Below, in pieces: positions 6,991 to 8,918 of a DNA stretch of 8,918 nucleotides. The DNA lies in assembly GCA_002697475.1 (NCBI GenBank), contig NZVW01000169.1:1-8918 (forward strand), read 5' to 3'. How positions within the stretch are numbered: position 1 is the stretch's first letter; the number at the start of each line of letters is the position of its first letter. Made by a program: the position numbers and the translations under genes. The notes under the pieces were generated by a model. It was not told where the DNA came from. It saw only the letters and a program-made list of their open reading frames with translations, and made no database searches. This DNA is from Aquimarina sp. (GTDB lineage Bacteria > Bacteroidota > Bacteroidia > Flavobacteriales > Flavobacteriaceae).

Positions 6991-7674
6991 ATGCAAAATA
7001 TCGTAATAACAGGAACGAGTAGGGGCATAGGTTACGAACTGGTTAAATTATTTTCATCAGCCGGACACAACGTTTTGGCGCTTTCACGTAACGAAATTCC
7101 GGTTCAAAATTTAGAACTACACAATGTACACGCCTTTTCTTTTGATGTATGTCAGGAAAAGGATTTACAACAAATGGAAGATTATATTAATAATGTCTGG
7201 AGAGGCAAAGTGGATGTGTTGATCAATAATGCCGGTAAATTATTAAATAAACCTTTTAAGGAGATCACCACTCAAGAGTTTGAAGAGGTGTATAAAGTAA
7301 ATGTGTTTGGGGTTGCCGAGATCACAAAAAGAGTATTGAAGTTTATGGCTTCTGCAGCTCATGTGGTAACTATAAGCAGTATGGGAGGTATACAAGGGAG
7401 TATGAAGTTTCCCGGACTTGCAGCATATAGTTCCAGTAAAGGCGCTGTCATTACATTAATGGAGCTATTGGCAGAAGAATATAAAGATGCTGGAATTTCA
7501 TTTAATACACTTGCGCTGGGAGCTGTACAGACTGAAATGTTAGAAGAAGCTTTTCCCGGATACCAAGCTCCTTTATCAGCGCTCGAGATGGCAGAATATA
7601 TAAAGGACTTTGCCTTAACAGGTGGAAAATATTATAATGGCAAAGTATTGCAGGTTTCTAGCAGTACACCGTGA
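6991..7674 (+). CDS. Short-chain dehydrogenase/reductase (SDR), substrate unknown
   Basis: This 227-residue classical SDR is a soluble NAD(P)-dependent oxidoreductase. The Rossmann cofactor motif is TGTSRGIG (residues 7-14), the NNAG structural motif is at 79-82, and the active site is the SS pair at 129-130 with Y146-SSS-K150. The distance from the serine pair to the tyrosine is about 16 residues, a few more than in FabG-type enzymes, through an insertion around GSMKFPG. S10 and R11 in the glycine-rich loop hint at NADPH preference, but this is an inference. I chose ATG 6991 over the in-frame TTG at 6985, which adds only two residues. The gene starts 12 nt after the peptidase stop and ends 9 nt before the mannosidase start, so the three are probably one operon. 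It has no export signal, unlike both neighbours. Confidence 0.87.
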   Translation: MQNIVITGTSRGIGYELVKLFSSAGHNVLALSRNEIPVQNLELHNVHAFSFDVCQEKDLQQMEDYINNVWRGKVDVLINNAGKLLNKPFKEITTQEFEEVYKVNVFGVAEITKRVLKFMASAAHVVTISSMGGIQGSMKFPGLAAYSSSKGAVITLMELLAEEYKDAGISFNTLALGAVQTEMLEEAFPGYQAPLSALEMAEYIKDFALTGGKYYNGKVLQVSSSTP

Positions 7675-7683
7675 TTCTTTCTA

Positions 7684-8918
7684 ATGTTTAGGATAATACT
7701 ACTATTTATTGGAATTTGTTTGTTTTCTTGCTCTAAAGAGCAACATACGATTACATCAGAGCTTTCCGAAAACTGGAAATTTAAGAATACTAAAGATACA
7801 CTTTGGCTACAAACTACAGTACCCGGTACTGTGCATACGGATCTATTAAAAAACAACCTGATTGAAGATCCTTTTTCAGGAACTCATGAGGATAGTTTGC
7901 AATGGATAGGGAAAAATAATTGGCAGTATAAAACTATTTTTCAATTAGAAGATTCTCAGCTAAACAAAGAAAATCATACGCTAATTTTTCAAGGCTTGGA
8001 TACTTATGCTCAAGTATGGTTAAATGATACCTTAATTGTCCAAGCCGATAATGCTTTCCGAACGTGGAAAGTTGATGTCTCAAAAATTATTAGAGAAGAG
8101 AACACGTTGGCGATTACATTTCAGAGTCCAATAGCAATTGATAGCACTAAAGCAAAGATGTTGTCTTATGAATTACCGGTATCAGGTAGGGTATTTAGTC
8201 GTAAACCTCAGTTTCATTATGGATGGGATTGGGGACCCACTTTTGTAACTTCAGGTATTTGGCGCCCGATAGTTTTGGAATCCTGGGATATGATACAGCT
8301 TAATGATGTATATATCCGTCAGCTGGATTTAACGGATACTATAGCCAAACTAAAGGCTGAAGTAGATCTACACTCTATTTCAGAATTGGATATGAAGACA
8401 GAGGTTTGGATTAACGGAAAAAAGAAAACAGAACAACAAGCTGCAATAGTTCCGGGTACTCAAAAAATGCATGTTAATTTTGAGATAAAGAACCCTGAAA
8501 AATGGTGGACGCATAATCTAGGCGAACCTTATTTATATGACATTGAACTAAAATTTTATGATGGACGAAATCATCTTTTTTCAAAAAAAGTAAAAAAGGG
8601 ATTGCGAACAATAGAACTGGTTACAGAAAAAGATAGTATAGGTTCAACTTTTTATTTCAAGCTAAATGGGAAACCTGTTTTTATGAAGGGCGCTAATTAT
8701 ATCCCTCAGCATATCTTTGAACCAGAGGTCGCTGTTGAAGATTATCAGAAGATTTTTGAAGATGTGGTAGCTGCCAATATGAATATGCTTAGAGTGTGGG
8801 GAGGAGGGATTTATGAAGAAGATGTTTTTTATGAACTGGCAGATGAAAAAGGAATTTTGATTTGGCAAGACTTTATGTTTGCCTGTGCTATGTATCCCGG
8901 TGATCCTGACTTTATGAA
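7684..8918 (+). CDS. GH2 beta-mannosidase lipoprotein, N-terminal half (3' end outside window)
   Basis: The reading frame is open from ATG 7684 to the window edge (411 codons) and has no stop, so the gene is truncated at its 3' end. It encodes a glycoside hydrolase family 2 enzyme of beta-mannosidase type, which releases terminal beta-mannose from oligosaccharides. The short lipoprotein signal is MFRIILLFIGICLFS-C16, so it should be lipid-anchored outside the cytoplasm. The GH2 sugar-binding beta-sandwich spans about residues 20-190 and contains VPGTVHTDL and the mannosidase hallmark GWDWGP (180-185). An Ig-like domain follows (about 195-310), and the TIM barrel opens with FMKGANYIPQ, R370-VWGGGIYE and WQDFMFACAMYP. 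The catalytic acid/base and nucleophile glutamates should lie beyond the window. Family members are usually about 800-870 residues, so roughly half is seen. Beta-galactosidase or glucuronidase is less likely, given GWDWGP and the WQDFMFACA segment. Confidence 0.92.
   Translation, partial: MFRIILLFIGICLFSCSKEQHTITSELSENWKFKNTKDTLWLQTTVPGTVHTDLLKNNLIEDPFSGTHEDSLQWIGKNNWQYKTIFQLEDSQLNKENHTLIFQGLDTYAQVWLNDTLIVQADNAFRTWKVDVSKIIREENTLAITFQSPIAIDSTKAKMLSYELPVSGRVFSRKPQFHYGWDWGPTFVTSGIWRPIVLESWDMIQLNDVYIRQLDLTDTIAKLKAEVDLHSISELDMKTEVWINGKKKTEQQAAIVPGTQKMHVNFEIKNPEKWWTHNLGEPYLYDIELKFYDGRNHLFSKKVKKGLRTIELVTEKDSIGSTFYFKLNGKPVFMKGANYIPQHIFEPEVAVEDYQKIFEDVVAANMNMLRVWGGGIYEEDVFYELADEKGILIWQDFMFACAMYPGDPDFM

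Noticed and set aside
7632..7856. Minus-strand open frame of 74 codons across the SDR/mannosidase junction
   Set aside because: It overlaps the 3' end of the SDR gene and the start of the mannosidase gene, both well supported by motifs, and shows no recognisable protein features.
8662..8868. Minus-strand open frame of 68 codons
   Set aside because: It is a shadow of the GH2 TIM-barrel coding sequence, whose + strand frame carries clear family motifs.

Overview
The window looks like chromosomal DNA from a member of the Bacteroidota, most likely Flavobacteriaceae. It is AT-rich. It carries the type IX secretion genes porU and porV, which are found only in this phylum. The gene leaders are A-rich and mostly lack a clear Shine-Dalgarno sequence. 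One candidate promoter matches the TAnnTTTG -7 element typical of the phylum. All seven complete or near-complete genes and the two partial end genes lie on the + strand.

Region 1 (1-2605) is the secretion block. It holds the 3' part of porU, the type IX sortase (end of the C25 peptidase domain, an Ig-like domain and a C-terminal sorting domain), followed by porV, the outer-membrane barrel protein that works with it. A hairpin plus T-run closes the block. Region 2 (2640-3122) is cdd, a stand-alone cytidine deaminase for pyrimidine salvage. Region 3 (3123-5988) starts with a 156-bp intergenic stretch holding a candidate promoter inside an 11-bp perfect inverted repeat. It continues with pdhA (pyruvate dehydrogenase E1 alpha) and, 6 nt later, the E2 acetyltransferase gene with two lipoyl domains. 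A strong terminator ends this unit. No E1 beta or E3 gene is present. Region 4 (6016-8918) is a tightly packed trio: an M28 metallopeptidase lipoprotein, a short-chain dehydrogenase, and the 5' half of a GH2 beta-mannosidase lipoprotein that runs off the window.

Metabolically, the window mixes core functions (type IX protein export, nucleotide salvage, pyruvate to acetyl-CoA) with an apparently extracytoplasmic degradative cluster (peptidase and mannosidase). I see no mobile element, CRISPR array, RNA gene or phage-like region. I do not see a convincing undescribed system. The points most worth checking are the inverted repeat around the pdhA promoter, the EF-hand-like loop in PorV, the highly charged linkers and repeated lipoyl modules of E2, and the peptidase-SDR-mannosidase trio.
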